Positions 42,876 to 52,800 of a DNA stretch of 64,000 nucleotides are shown here, piece after piece. The notes under the pieces were generated by a model. It made no database searches, was not told where the DNA came from, and saw only the letters and a program-made list of their open reading frames with translations. The translations under genes and the position numbers were made by a program. Within the stretch, counting starts at the first letter, position 1. Every line of letters begins with the position of its first letter. The stretch is from SHZI01 sp963698405 (GTDB lineage Bacteria > Pseudomonadota > Gammaproteobacteria > Steroidobacterales > GCA-2729495): positions 496,001 to 560,000 of the forward strand of contig CAVOQT010000002.1 of the NCBI GenBank assembly GCA_963698405.1, given 5' to 3'.

Positions 42876-43649
42876 ATGAAGCTATTGATAGATCTCGGTA
42901 ACAGCCGCGTGAAATGGGCATGGACATCAGCCGAGGGGCTGGTCCAGTCCGGGAGTGCGACACATCGGAATCGGGATCTCGCAATCGTATTGGCTGAGCT
43001 GTTGCACAGTTCTGCGCCTCCAGTTGAGGTGCGTGTGGCAAATGTGGCTGGACCGGCTGCTGGTGGCCTGCTCGCAGGGGCCGTATATGCGAGATTCGGG
43101 GTCAAGCCGATTTTTGCCAGCTCGCGTGATTCTGCCTATGGCCTCAGCAACGGTTATCGCGATCCGGGCCAGCTTGGCGTTGATCGCTGGCTGGCAATGT
43201 GTGCGGCATGGCAGAAATTTTCTGGCCCGCTTTGTCTTGTAGATGCCGGTACAGCAGTCACCATAGATGCCATTACGATGGAGGGAGTGCATTGCGGTGG
43301 GCTTATTCTTCCCGGTATCGGCTTGATGGGGGCGGCGCTGCGCCAGGAAACTGGTGATCTGGACCGGGTTGGCAGCCCGGAGCTTCCAAGCGATATGCGA
43401 GCAACTCTCATGTCGGACAGGGGCGCGCTGGGTACGGATACTGCCAGTGCGATCCAGTTGGGTGCGATGCGCGCCCTCGCGGCACTGGTCGCCGATTGTC
43501 TGGCGAAACTGAACGATGGGGGCAAACTGGTGCTGACTGGAGGGGATGGCGCGCTACTTGCCGAGTTGATGGGTGCTCCATCCGCCTATAACCCGCACCT
43601 GGTTCTCGACGGGCTTGCGCTGGATCCGGTTTGTTATTCCGTTGCGTGA
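42876..43649 (+). CDS. coaX: Type III pantothenate kinase
   Basis: 257 residues of the ASKHA fold. Motifs: LLIDLGNSRVKWAW (phosphate 1), GVDRWLAMCAAWQ, CLVDAGTAVTIDAI (Asp-Ala-Gly-Thr) and GLILPGIGLMGAALRQETG. It phosphorylates pantothenate in CoA synthesis and needs a monovalent cation. It follows birA by two bases, a pairing seen in many gammaproteobacteria. Intact. Confidence 0.95.
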   Translation: MKLLIDLGNSRVKWAWTSAEGLVQSGSATHRNRDLAIVLAELLHSSAPPVEVRVANVAGPAAGGLLAGAVYARFGVKPIFASSRDSAYGLSNGYRDPGQLGVDRWLAMCAAWQKFSGPLCLVDAGTAVTIDAITMEGVHCGGLILPGIGLMGAALRQETGDLDRVGSPELPSDMRATLMSDRGALGTDTASAIQLGAMRALAALVADCLAKLNDGGKLVLTGGDGALLAELMGAPSAYNPHLVLDGLALDPVCYSVA

Positions 43650-43664
43650 GGGTCTGGGTCAGCC

Positions 43665-44333
43665 GTGCGCAATCTTTTCCTGATTCTGTTGCTCGTCAAT
43701 CTGCTCTTGCTGGGATGGCAGCTTTGGGTTGACCCTGAGCCATCAGCCGATATCAGCTTGGCTGGTTCCGGTGAGCTGTTGGCCTATGGCCAACAGGGTT
43801 CTGGCGCTGCTGCGGGGTCAGGTCAGGCGGGCACCTCCGCGCAATGTGTCTATATTGGGCCGGTACCGGATGCCGCTGCGGCGCAGCAGTTGCTGGGCGT
43901 ACTGGCCGAGAGAAAAATAAGCGCACAGCCTGTCATGCGGGAAGGGCAGGTCTGGCTTGGTCATTGGGTTCAGGTCCAGGGCTTCGCCGACAAGGATCTT
44001 GCCGAGGCCGCCCGGCAGCGATTGCTGACCGCCGGGCTTCCGGATGCCTATCTGATGCAGGATGGTGCGGTCACAGTCATTAGTCTGGGCGTATTTCGTG
44101 AGCGTACTCGGGCGGAGCGTGTGCGCGAGGCAGCTCGCCGGGCCGGTTTTGCGACAGTAATGAAGGAGCGGATCCGAGCGACTGCTGAGTACTGGCTGGT
44201 CGCTGATCTGCCGAGCGGCCAACAAGTGGCCCTCAAGGATCTGGGTATGGCAGATGATCGGATTCTTCGCGCTGAAGGCGGGCCATGCCCGTTATTACCG
44301 GTCCCTTTGTCCGGAGCGGTGGCGCCTGAGTAG
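43665..44333 (+). CDS. SPOR-domain membrane protein
   Basis: 222 residues. A membrane segment at the N-terminus (NLFLILLLVNLLLLGWQLWV) leads to a Gly/Ala-rich linker and two SPOR-like beta-alpha-beta repeats. The second reads DAYLMQDGAVTVISLGVFRE with RVREAARRAGFATVMKERIR. SPOR domains bind denuded septal peptidoglycan. It is often found after coaX. GTG 43665 lies 15 bases after the coaX stop, so it ends the birA-coaX unit. Intact. Confidence 0.85.
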   Translation: MRNLFLILLLVNLLLLGWQLWVDPEPSADISLAGSGELLAYGQQGSGAAAGSGQAGTSAQCVYIGPVPDAAAAQQLLGVLAERKISAQPVMREGQVWLGHWVQVQGFADKDLAEAARQRLLTAGLPDAYLMQDGAVTVISLGVFRERTRAERVREAARRAGFATVMKERIRATAEYWLVADLPSGQQVALKDLGMADDRILRAEGGPCPLLPVPLSGAVAPE

Positions 44334-44341
44334 GTCATATA

Positions 44342-44347
44342 TATAAT
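44342..44347 (+). promoter_or_regulatory. Possible -10 box of the tRNA-tuf operon
   Basis: TATAAT, 20 bases before the first tRNA. No good -35 box lies at the right distance, so this is tentative. Confidence 0.4.
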
Positions 44348-44367
44348 GCCCCGGCAAAAAATAACGG

Positions 44368-44439
44368 GCCGGAATAGCTCAATGGCAGAGCAACCGCTTT
44401 GTAAGCGGTAGGTTGGGGGTTCAAGTCCCTCTTCCGGCA
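44368..44439 (+). tRNA. tRNA-Thr (TGT)
   Basis: GCCGGAA/TTCCGGC acceptor stem, anticodon loop TTTGTAA (TGT), TTCAAGT T-loop. The CCA is not encoded (A then TACT), unlike the other tRNAs here. Confidence 0.95.
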
Positions 44440-44497
44440 TACTACTTGAGGTTGACAGCGGGAGCCGGTCGCCAGACAATGCTCTGCTTGACTTAGC

Positions 44498-44583
44498 GGA
44501 GGGGTACCCAAGCGGCCAACGGGGGCAGACTGTAAATCTGCTGGCTTACGCCTTCGTAGGTTCGAATCCTACCCCCTCCACCA
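44498..44583 (+). tRNA. tRNA-Tyr (GTA)
   Basis: 86 bases with a long variable arm, GGAGGGG/CCCCTCC ends, anticodon loop CTGTAAA (GTA) and encoded CCA. Confidence 0.96.
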
Positions 44584-44690
44584 TGAGCTTTGGGAGGCGT
44601 TGAGTAGGCGGGCCTTCTGTCCCAGGTGGCTGAGTTGTGTACGCCTGCTGCCCCTTTGTTGCCGTCCGTAGCTGAGGCGCTTGGAGGGTG

Positions 44691-44764
44691 GCGGGTGTAG
44701 TTCAATGGTAGAACCTCAGTTTTCCAAACTGATGACGTGGGTTCGATTCCCATCACCCGCTCCA
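44691..44764 (+). tRNA. tRNA-Gly (TCC)
   Basis: 74 bases, GCGGGTG/CACCCGC stem, anticodon loop TTTCCAA (TCC), TTCGATT T-loop, encoded CCA. Confidence 0.97.
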
Positions 44765-44785
44765 GTTTTGGGGGATGTGATTAAC

Positions 44786-44861
<76 letters not shown>

Positions 44862-44907
44862 AGAGTCGTGCGTAAAAGTATTGGGTGAGCCACGGTCGCT
44901 GCGTGAC

Positions 44908-46145
<1,238 letters not shown>

Positions 46146-46162
46146 CGAATAGTGTTAGCCGA

Positions 46163-46238
46163 AGGCCAGTAGCTCAATTGGTAGAGCGGCGGTCTCCAAA
46201 ACCGCAGGTTGGGGGTTCGAGACCCTCCTGGCCTGCCA
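46163..46238 (+). tRNA. tRNA-Trp (CCA)
   Basis: 76 bases, AGGCCAG/CTGGCCT stem, anticodon loop CTCCAAA (CCA), encoded CCA. It lies between tuf and secE, as in many gammaproteobacteria. It is the tRNA sensed by the trp attenuator at 2545-2682. Confidence 0.97.
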
Positions 46239-46265
46239 TAACCTGCGATACGTTGTCCGGTAAGC

Positions 46266-46649
46266 ATGACGAACAGTAGCGAAACAAAAGCCAGGCCGGC
46301 GCTGATCGATACGGCGATCCTGGCTACTGCGTGCCTCGTCGTGCTCGCTTCGATCGTTGCGTACTATTACTTTGAGGGCGCCTCAATCGTCCTTCGGGTA
46401 ATAGGTATTCTTGCTGGTTTTGGTGCCGGCTTGGCGCTGCTTTACCAGACCCGGCAAGGGCAGGTGATATGGCAGTTTATTCTCGGATCGCGCGTAGAGA
46501 TCCGTAAGGTTATCTGGCCCACCCGCCAGGAGACCACGCAGACCACTATTACGGTCTTTATCTTTTTGCTGATACTTGGCTTTTTCTTCTGGAGTCTCGA
46601 TTTCGTGCTGTTAATGGTTACACGCGCTGTTACTGGCCAGGGAGCTTAG
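46266..46649 (+). CDS. secE: Preprotein translocase subunit SecE
   Basis: 127 residues with three membrane spans, the long gammaproteobacterial form. The conserved amphipathic segment EIRKVIWPTRQETTQTTITV precedes the last helix. It clamps SecY in the translocon. Three bases separate it from nusG. Intact. Confidence 0.95.
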   Translation: MTNSSETKARPALIDTAILATACLVVLASIVAYYYFEGASIVLRVIGILAGFGAGLALLYQTRQGQVIWQFILGSRVEIRKVIWPTRQETTQTTITVFIFLLILGFFFWSLDFVLLMVTRAVTGQGA

Positions 46650-46652
46650 GTT

Positions 46653-47186
46653 ATGCCGCTTCGCTGGTATGTGATTCACGCGTATTCCAACTTCGAGAAC
46701 AAGGTCAAGAGATCGCTTGAAGAACGGGTAAAACGGGACGGGCTTGAGCACAAGTTTGGCAAGGTCATTGTGCCGACCGAAGAAGTCGTCGAAATGCGCG
46801 AGGGTCAGAAGCGGAAGAGTGAGCGCAAGTTCTTCCCCGGCTATGTGCTCGTGCAGATGGAGATGGATGACGAGACGTGGCACCTGGTCAAAGAGGTGCC
46901 GAAAGTACTTGGATTTATTGGTGGATCGAGTGACAAGCCGGCGCCGATTACGGATGCGGAAGCGGATGCGATCCTGCACAGAGTTGAGGAAGGCGTAGAC
47001 AAGCCCAGGCCGAAGGTATTGTTTGAGCCAGGTGAAGTTGTGCGTGTTACCGATGGGCCGTTCAACGACTTTAATGGTGTGGTTGAGCAGGTTAATTACG
47101 AGAAGAACAAGCTCCGGGTAGCTGTCCAGATTCTGGGCCGGTCTACACCGGTAGAGCTTGATTTCGGCCAGGTGGAAAAAGGCTGA
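46653..47186 (+). CDS. nusG: Transcription elongation/antitermination factor NusG
   Basis: 177 residues. The N-terminal NGN domain (RWYVIHAYSNFENKVKRSLE, KFFPGYVLVQMEMDDETWHL) binds RNA polymerase. The C-terminal KOW domain (FEPGEVVRVTDGPFNDFNGV) binds Rho or S10. It couples transcription with translation and rRNA antitermination. Intact. Confidence 0.96.
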   Translation: MPLRWYVIHAYSNFENKVKRSLEERVKRDGLEHKFGKVIVPTEEVVEMREGQKRKSERKFFPGYVLVQMEMDDETWHLVKEVPKVLGFIGGSSDKPAPITDAEADAILHRVEEGVDKPRPKVLFEPGEVVRVTDGPFNDFNGVVEQVNYEKNKLRVAVQILGRSTPVELDFGQVEKG

Positions 47187-47193
47187 GATTGAG

Positions 47194-47255
47194 TAAACGC
47201 CGTCCCTTCATGGGGGCGGTACGGGGAGCCTCTGAAGGGGCGTTTGCACCCACTG
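47194..47255 (+). promoter_or_regulatory. Candidate L1-responsive leader of rplKA
   Basis: AAACGC and CCCTTCA on the left pair with TGAAGGG and GCGTTT on the right, giving a long hairpin with a three-base bulge just before rplK. E. coli L1 represses its own operon by binding a 23S-like stem in this position. Assignment to L1 rests on place and stem strength only. Confidence 0.5.
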
Positions 47256-47268
47256 ACAGGAAAGTTCT

Positions 47269-47700
47269 ATGGCCAAGAAAGTCGATAAATACGTCAAGTT
47301 GCAGATCCCTGCCGGCAAGGCAAATCCCAGTCCACCGATAGGCCCGGCCCTCGGTCAGGCCGGGGTCAACATCATGGAGTTCTGCAAGGCGTTCAATGCG
47401 CAGACGCAGAAAATGGAAGCCGGGTTGGTCATGCCGGTGGTTGTGACGGTTTATAGCGATCGCAGCTTTACCTTCATTATCAAGACTCCGCCGGCTGCGA
47501 TCCTGTTGAAGAAAGCCCTTGGCATAGAGAAGGGTAGTGGTACGCCGAACACCAAGAAGGTTGGCAAGGTTTCGCGCCAGCAGCTGGAAGAAATTGCCAA
47601 GGCAAAAATGCCGGATCTCACTGCAGCCGGAATGGATGCGGCGGTCCGTACGATTGCCGGTAGTGCCCGCAGTATGGGCCTCGACGTGGAGGGCCTCTGA
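47269..47700 (+). CDS. rplK: 50S ribosomal protein L11
   Basis: 143 residues: KLQIPAGKANPSPPIGPALG (N-terminal domain, thiostrepton-site region) and KKVGKVSRQQLEEIAKAKMP in the RNA-binding half. It forms the GTPase-associated centre. It ends one base before rplA. Intact. Confidence 0.97.
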   Translation: MAKKVDKYVKLQIPAGKANPSPPIGPALGQAGVNIMEFCKAFNAQTQKMEAGLVMPVVVTVYSDRSFTFIIKTPPAAILLKKALGIEKGSGTPNTKKVGKVSRQQLEEIAKAKMPDLTAAGMDAAVRTIAGSARSMGLDVEGL

Positions 47701-47701
47701 G

Positions 47702-48397
47702 ATGTCAGTTCATAGCAAACGCACCAAGACCTGGCAGGGCAAGGTGTCGGCAGAAAAGAATTATCCGATTGACGAGGCGCTGGCGCTGGTCAAGGAGCTG
47801 GCCACAGCCAAGTTTCCAGAGACGATCGATGTCGCTGTAAATCTCGGTATCGATGCCAAGAAATCTGATCAGGTCGTGCGCGGCTCCGCACTGCTGCCCC
47901 ACGGCACCGGCAAGACCGTGCGTGTTGCGGTATTTGCCCAAGGGCAGAATGCGGAAAAAGCACTCGCAGCGGGCGCCGATGTGGTCGGTTTTGAGGATCT
48001 GGCCGAACAGATGAAGGCCGGATCCATCGACTTTGATACGGTTATTGCAACGCCGGACGCAATGCGGATCGTCGGTCAGCTTGGTCGTGTTCTCGGTCCG
48101 CGTGGGCTGATGCCAAATCCCAAGGTCGGGACGGTTACTCAGGACGTCGAGACTGCCGTGCGAAACGCAAAGGCCGGGCAAGTACGTTTTCGTGCTGATA
48201 AAGGTGGTGTCGTGCACTGCCCGATCGGCAAGGCCAGCTTTGAGGTTGGTGCGCTGCGGGACAACCTCCTTGCACTGCTGAGCGACATCAAGAAGGTGAA
48301 GCCGGCAGCGGCCAAGGGGCAGTACCTCAAGCGTCTCACTATCTCATCGACGATGGGGCCAGGTGTGATGATCGATCAGGCCAGTCTCGATATCTGA
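47702..48397 (+). CDS. rplA: 50S ribosomal protein L1
   Basis: 231 residues forming the L1 stalk: PETIDVAVNLGIDAKKSDQV, RGSALLPHGTGKTVRVAVFA, VGQLGRVLGPRGLMPNPKVG and GQYLKRLTISSTMGPGVMID. ATG 47702 is chosen by homology; the longer open frame to 47537 overlaps rplK. Intact. Confidence 0.97.
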   Translation: MSVHSKRTKTWQGKVSAEKNYPIDEALALVKELATAKFPETIDVAVNLGIDAKKSDQVVRGSALLPHGTGKTVRVAVFAQGQNAEKALAAGADVVGFEDLAEQMKAGSIDFDTVIATPDAMRIVGQLGRVLGPRGLMPNPKVGTVTQDVETAVRNAKAGQVRFRADKGGVVHCPIGKASFEVGALRDNLLALLSDIKKVKPAAAKGQYLKRLTISSTMGPGVMIDQASLDI

Positions 48398-48704
48398 CCT
48401 CGTTATCAGCTAATGAATACCCAGGTAACTCCACCAAGATCGGGGTTGCCGGTAAGAAGGCTCAGATTCGTCGAATCTGGGTCGGTTTCACGGAGTCCAG
48501 GCTCAGGATTTCATGAACGCTGCATCCAAGACCGCAGGTGGCGAAGGGGTATTTCCCGACGCCTTAATGGCCTCTGTTTTGAAGAGTGACCTGCGCAGAT
48601 GGTGTTACCCGAATCAGGACGACCTGATGACGGCCGCCATCGGAGCTGCCGCAGCCTGCAAAGGCGAGTGGCGGCGACAGTGACTTTCGCATCAGGAGTG
48701 AACG
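48398..48704 (+). promoter_or_regulatory. rplJL-rpoBC leader with L10(L7/L12)4 binding motif
   Basis: A 307-base gap before rplJ. At 48528-48610 lies GACCGCAGGTGGCGAAGG, then CGCCTTAATGG and CCTGCGCAGATGGTGTTACC. This is the conserved L10-leader pattern, in which GCAGGTGGCG and the CCTGCGCAGATGGTG block pair around an internal loop. L10 binding is known to repress rplJ translation. A separate palindrome AGATTCGTCGAATCT lies at about 48465-48479. Start codons inside this region are not genes. Confidence 0.8.
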
Positions 48705-49232
48705 ATGGCATTGCGACTCGAAGACAAGCAGGCTCTTGTCGAAGAGGTGAATGCGATCGCCGCATCCGCGCTGTCAGCCATAGCGGCTGAGTATCGCGGC
48801 ATGTCAGTGGCGCAGGTTACCGATCTGCGGGCCAAGGCCCGCAGTCAGGGAGTCTACGTCCGTGTGGTCAAGAACACCCTCGCCAAACGGGCCGTTGAAG
48901 GCACCGAGTTTGCATGCCTCAAGGAGGCCCTCAAGGGGCCGCTCATTCTGGCCTTTTCCCGCGAGGATCCGGGCGCTGCTGCCCGGGTATTCAGGGATTT
49001 CGCCAAGAGCAATGAAAAGCTGGTTACCAAAGCCGTTGCCATCGGTGGCATGGTTTATGGACCAGCGGATCTGGAGCGGCTCGCGAGTCTGCCTACGCTA
49101 AACCAGGCTCGGGCAATGTTGCTCGGTGTCTTGCTGGCGCCAGCTTCCAAGCTGGTTCGTACGCTTGCTGAACCTCCCGCACTTGTTGCGCGGGTTCTTG
49201 CGGCGCGCGGAAAGGCAGAAGAGGTTGCCTGA
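48705..49232 (+). CDS. rplJ: 50S ribosomal protein L10
   Basis: 175 residues, the base of the L7/L12 stalk: ALRLEDKQALVEEVNAIAAS, AEYRGMSVAQVTDLRAKARS, and the C-terminal helix (MLLGVLLAPASKLVRTLAEP, PALVARVLAARG) that carries L7/L12 dimers. GGAGTGAACG precedes the ATG. Intact. Confidence 0.97.
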   Translation: MALRLEDKQALVEEVNAIAASALSAIAAEYRGMSVAQVTDLRAKARSQGVYVRVVKNTLAKRAVEGTEFACLKEALKGPLILAFSREDPGAAARVFRDFAKSNEKLVTKAVAIGGMVYGPADLERLASLPTLNQARAMLLGVLLAPASKLVRTLAEPPALVARVLAARGKAEEVA

Positions 49233-49306
49233 GGCTGCATACAAACCTTAGCCAATCAGTTTTTACTGTATTCGGATAACCGGACTTAATAAGTACTCAA
49301 GGAGAT

Positions 49307-49690
49307 TTGACCATGGCCCTTTCGAACCAGGAACTGCTCAGCGAACTGAGCGCAAAGCCCATTATGGAGATCGTCGAGCTTGTGAAGATGCTCGAAGACT
49401 CATGGGGCGTATCAGCCGCCGCACCGGTAGCAGTAGCTGCCGCGGGTGGCGCTGTTGCTGCCGCTGCAGTCGAGGAGCAGACTGAATTCACGGTGACCCT
49501 CAAGGCCTTCGGCGAGAACAAGGTTGGCGTCATCAAGGCGATTCGTGCCATCACCAACCTCGGCTTGAAAGAAGCCAAGGATCTGGTCGAGGGCGCACCG
49601 TCGGTCGTCAAGGAAGCCGTTTCGAAGGACGATGCGGCGGCCATCAAGAAACAGCTCGAAGAAGCCGGCGCTACCGCAGAGATCAAGTGA
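49307..49690 (+). CDS. rplL: 50S ribosomal protein L7/L12
   Basis: 127 residues. An N-terminal dimerisation helix (MEIVELVKMLEDSWGVSAAA) joins an Ala-rich hinge and the factor-binding C-terminal domain EFTVTLKAFGENKVGVIKAI with LGLKEAKDLVEGAPSVVKEA. The ribosome site AAGGAG lies nine bases upstream of ATG 49313; GTG/TTG-like starts in between are not needed. Alternatively ATG 49313 is the true start, trimming two residues. Intact. Confidence 0.95.
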   Translation: MTMALSNQELLSELSAKPIMEIVELVKMLEDSWGVSAAAPVAVAAAGGAVAAAAVEEQTEFTVTLKAFGENKVGVIKAIRAITNLGLKEAKDLVEGAPSVVKEAVSKDDAAAIKKQLEEAGATAEIK

Positions 49691-49767
49691 GCGGTTGCAG
49701 GCTGATGCTTTCTGGCCTGTGCGGGCTGTGAGGCTCGCGCTGATACGATCTGGGAGATTGTGGCAAC

Positions 49768-49790
49768 GGCCGGCACCACAGGTGCCGGCC
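49768..49790 (+). terminator. Hairpin between rplL and rpoB (attenuator or processing site)
   Basis: A perfect 10-base stem GGCCGGCACC-ACA-GGTGCCGGCC with no T-run after it. In E. coli this gap holds a partial terminator and an RNase III site that set the rplL to rpoB ratio. A similar role is likely here. Confidence 0.6.
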
Positions 49791-49846
49791 GCAAGCCACC
49801 TTTCTCCGTTTTCCGGCTACGGGTGCCCTGACAGAGGTGCTGCGTC

Positions 49847-52800
49847 ATGACTTTTTCCTTTACCGACAAGAAGCGGATCCGCAAGGACTTTGGCAAACGG
49901 CCGAGTATCCTGGGCGTGCCGCCCCTGCTCTCCATTCAGGTTGATTCCTACAAGAAGTTCTTGCAGGAAGACAAATCTGCCGAGAGTTTTAATGACATCG
50001 GGCTGCACGCTGCCTTCAAGAGCGTGTTTCCGATCGTCAGCTACTCTGGTAGCGCTGCACTCGAGTACCTCAGTTATCGGCTCGGCGAGCCGGTCTTCGA
50101 TGTCAAGGAGTGCCAGCTCCGTGGCCTGACTTATGCAGCCCCCCTGCGCGTGCAGGTGCGCCTGGTCATTTATGACAAGGAAGCATCAGCGGCCAAGAAG
50201 GTCGTCAAGGAAGTGCGTGAGCAGGAGGTCTATCTGGGCGAAATGCCGCTGATGACCGAGCACGGCACCTTTGTTGTGAACGGCACTGAGCGGGTTATCG
50301 TTTCCCAGTTGCATCGGTCGCCCGGCGTGTTCTTTGATCACGACAAGGGCAAGACTCACTCGTCCGGCAAGCTGCTGTTCTCCGCCAGGATCATTCCTTA
50401 CCGCGGGTCATGGCTGGATTTCGAGTTTGATCCCAAGGATTGCGTGTTCGCCCGCATCGATCGTCGGCGCAAGTTGCCGGTCACGATCATATTGCGTGCG
50501 CTGAACCTCTCGAATCAGGAGATGCTTGATGTCTTCTTCGAGAAAAATGATTTTTACCTGTCGTCGAAGGGTTTCGAGTTTGGCTTGGTGCCGCAGCGTT
50601 TGCGTGGCGATACGGCTACCTTCGATATCAAGATCGGTCGCAAGCTGATTGTCGAAGAAGGGCGCAGGATCAGTGCGCGTCACGTGCGCGAACTTGAGGA
50701 TTCCGGCGCCAAGACCCTCGAAGTCCCCAAGGAGTACCTGGAGGGCAAGATTCTCGCCCACGATGTGGTCGACAAGGCTACGGGCGAGTTGCTGGCGCGC
50801 GCGAATGACGAACTGACCATGGCAATGATTGACCAGTTCATCGAGAAGGGCGTCAAGCATGTCCAGACACTCTATGTAAACGATCTGGATCGCGGTCCTT
50901 ATATTTCGAATACCCTGCGCATCGACTCATCGGTGACGCGTCTGGATGCGCTCGTCGAGGTGTATCGCATGATGCGTCCTGGCGAGCCGCCGACCAAGGA
51001 CGCTGCCGAGAACCTGTTCCACAACCTGTTCTTCAATGCCGAGCGCTATGACCTCTCCGGCGTTGGTCGAATGAAGTTCAACCGACGTGTCGGACGGACC
51101 GAAATTACCGGTGCGGGCGTGCTCACGAAAGAAGACATCATCGATACTCTGCGGACCCTTATGGAGATCCGTAACGGCCGCGGCCAAGTTGATGATATCG
51201 ATCATCTGGGCAATCGCCGTGTACGCAGTGTCGGCGAGATGGCCGAGAATGCATTCCGCGTCGGCCTGGTGCGGGTTGAGCGTGCAGTCAAGGAGCGTCT
51301 GACCATCGCGGACTCTGAAGGTCTGATGCCGCAGGAGCTCATCAACGCCAAGCCGGTTGCGGCGGCGGTCAAGGAGTTCTTCGGTTCCAGTCAGCTTTCA
51401 CAGTTCATGGACCAGAACAATCCGCTCTCGGAGGTTACCCACAAGCGTCGCGTATCGGCACTTGGCCCGGGTGGTCTGACCCGTGAGCGTGCCGGCTTTG
51501 AAGTGCGTGACGTGCACCCGACCCACTATGGACGGGTATGTCCGATCGAAACGCCGGAAGGCCCGAATATCGGCCTGATCAACTCGCTGTCTGTCTATGC
51601 CCGGACCAATGACTACGGCTTTCTCGAGACGCCGTACCGCAAGGTCAAGAACGGTAAGGTCACGGATGAGATCGAGTATCTCTCGGCGATCGAGGAAGGC
51701 CTGCATGTCATCGCACAGGCAAATGCCGACCTTGACTCCAAGGGTGCATTCGTTGAAGAACTGGTGTCGGTAAGGCATCAGAACGAATTCACGTTGCTGC
51801 CGCGCGAACGCATCGATTTCATGGATGTCTCGCCGAAGCAGACGGTTTCCGTTGCTGCCTCGCTGATTCCGTTCCTCGAGCATGACGATGCTAACCGCGC
51901 CCTCATGGGCGCAAACATGCAGCGTCAGGCTGTTCCGACGCTGCGTTCTGATGTGCCACTGGTTGGCACTGGAATGGAGCGGGCGGTTGCGGTGGACTCG
52001 GGTGTTACTGTCGTTGCCCGTCGTGGCGGCACGGTAGATTCGGTCGATGCCTCGCGCATCGTGGTTCGCGTCAACGATGATGAGACTATCGCCGGCGAAC
52101 CGGGTGTAGATATCTACAACCTGACGAAGTACACGCGTTCCAACCAGAACACATGTATCAATCAGCGGCCGCTGGTTAAAGCCGGCGACGTGATCGCAAA
52201 GCGTGACGTACTGGCGGACGGTGCCTCAACCAGCCTGGGTGAGCTTGCGCTTGGTCAGAACCTGCTTGTGGCATTCATGCCATGGAACGGCTACAACTTC
52301 GAAGACTCCATCCTGCTCTCCGAGCGGCTGGTCGAAGAAGACCGTTTCACGACGATTCACATCGAAGAGCTTGCCTGTGTAGCCCGCGATACGAAGCTCG
52401 GGCCTGAAGAAATAACTGCTGATATCCCCAACGTCGGTGAGACTGCGCTCGCCAAACTCGATGAGGCAGGTATTGCCTACATCGGTGCCGAAGTGCGTGC
52501 CGGAGACATCCTCGTCGGCAAGGTCACGCCGAAGGGCGAGACCCAGCTGACGCCTGAGGAGAAACTGCTGCGCGCGATCTTTGGCGAGAAGGCTTCGGAC
52601 GTCAAGGATACCGGTCTGCGTGTTCCGCCCGGTATGGACGGTACGGTGATCGATGTCCGTGTCTTTACCCGTGACGGTGTGGACAAGGACAGTCGGGCGC
52701 TGGCTATCGAAACCGCCGAACTTGAGAGTGTGCGCAAGGACTTCGACGACCAGTTGCGTATTCTTGAGGAAGATATCTTCCAGCGCGTAGAGCGCATGCT

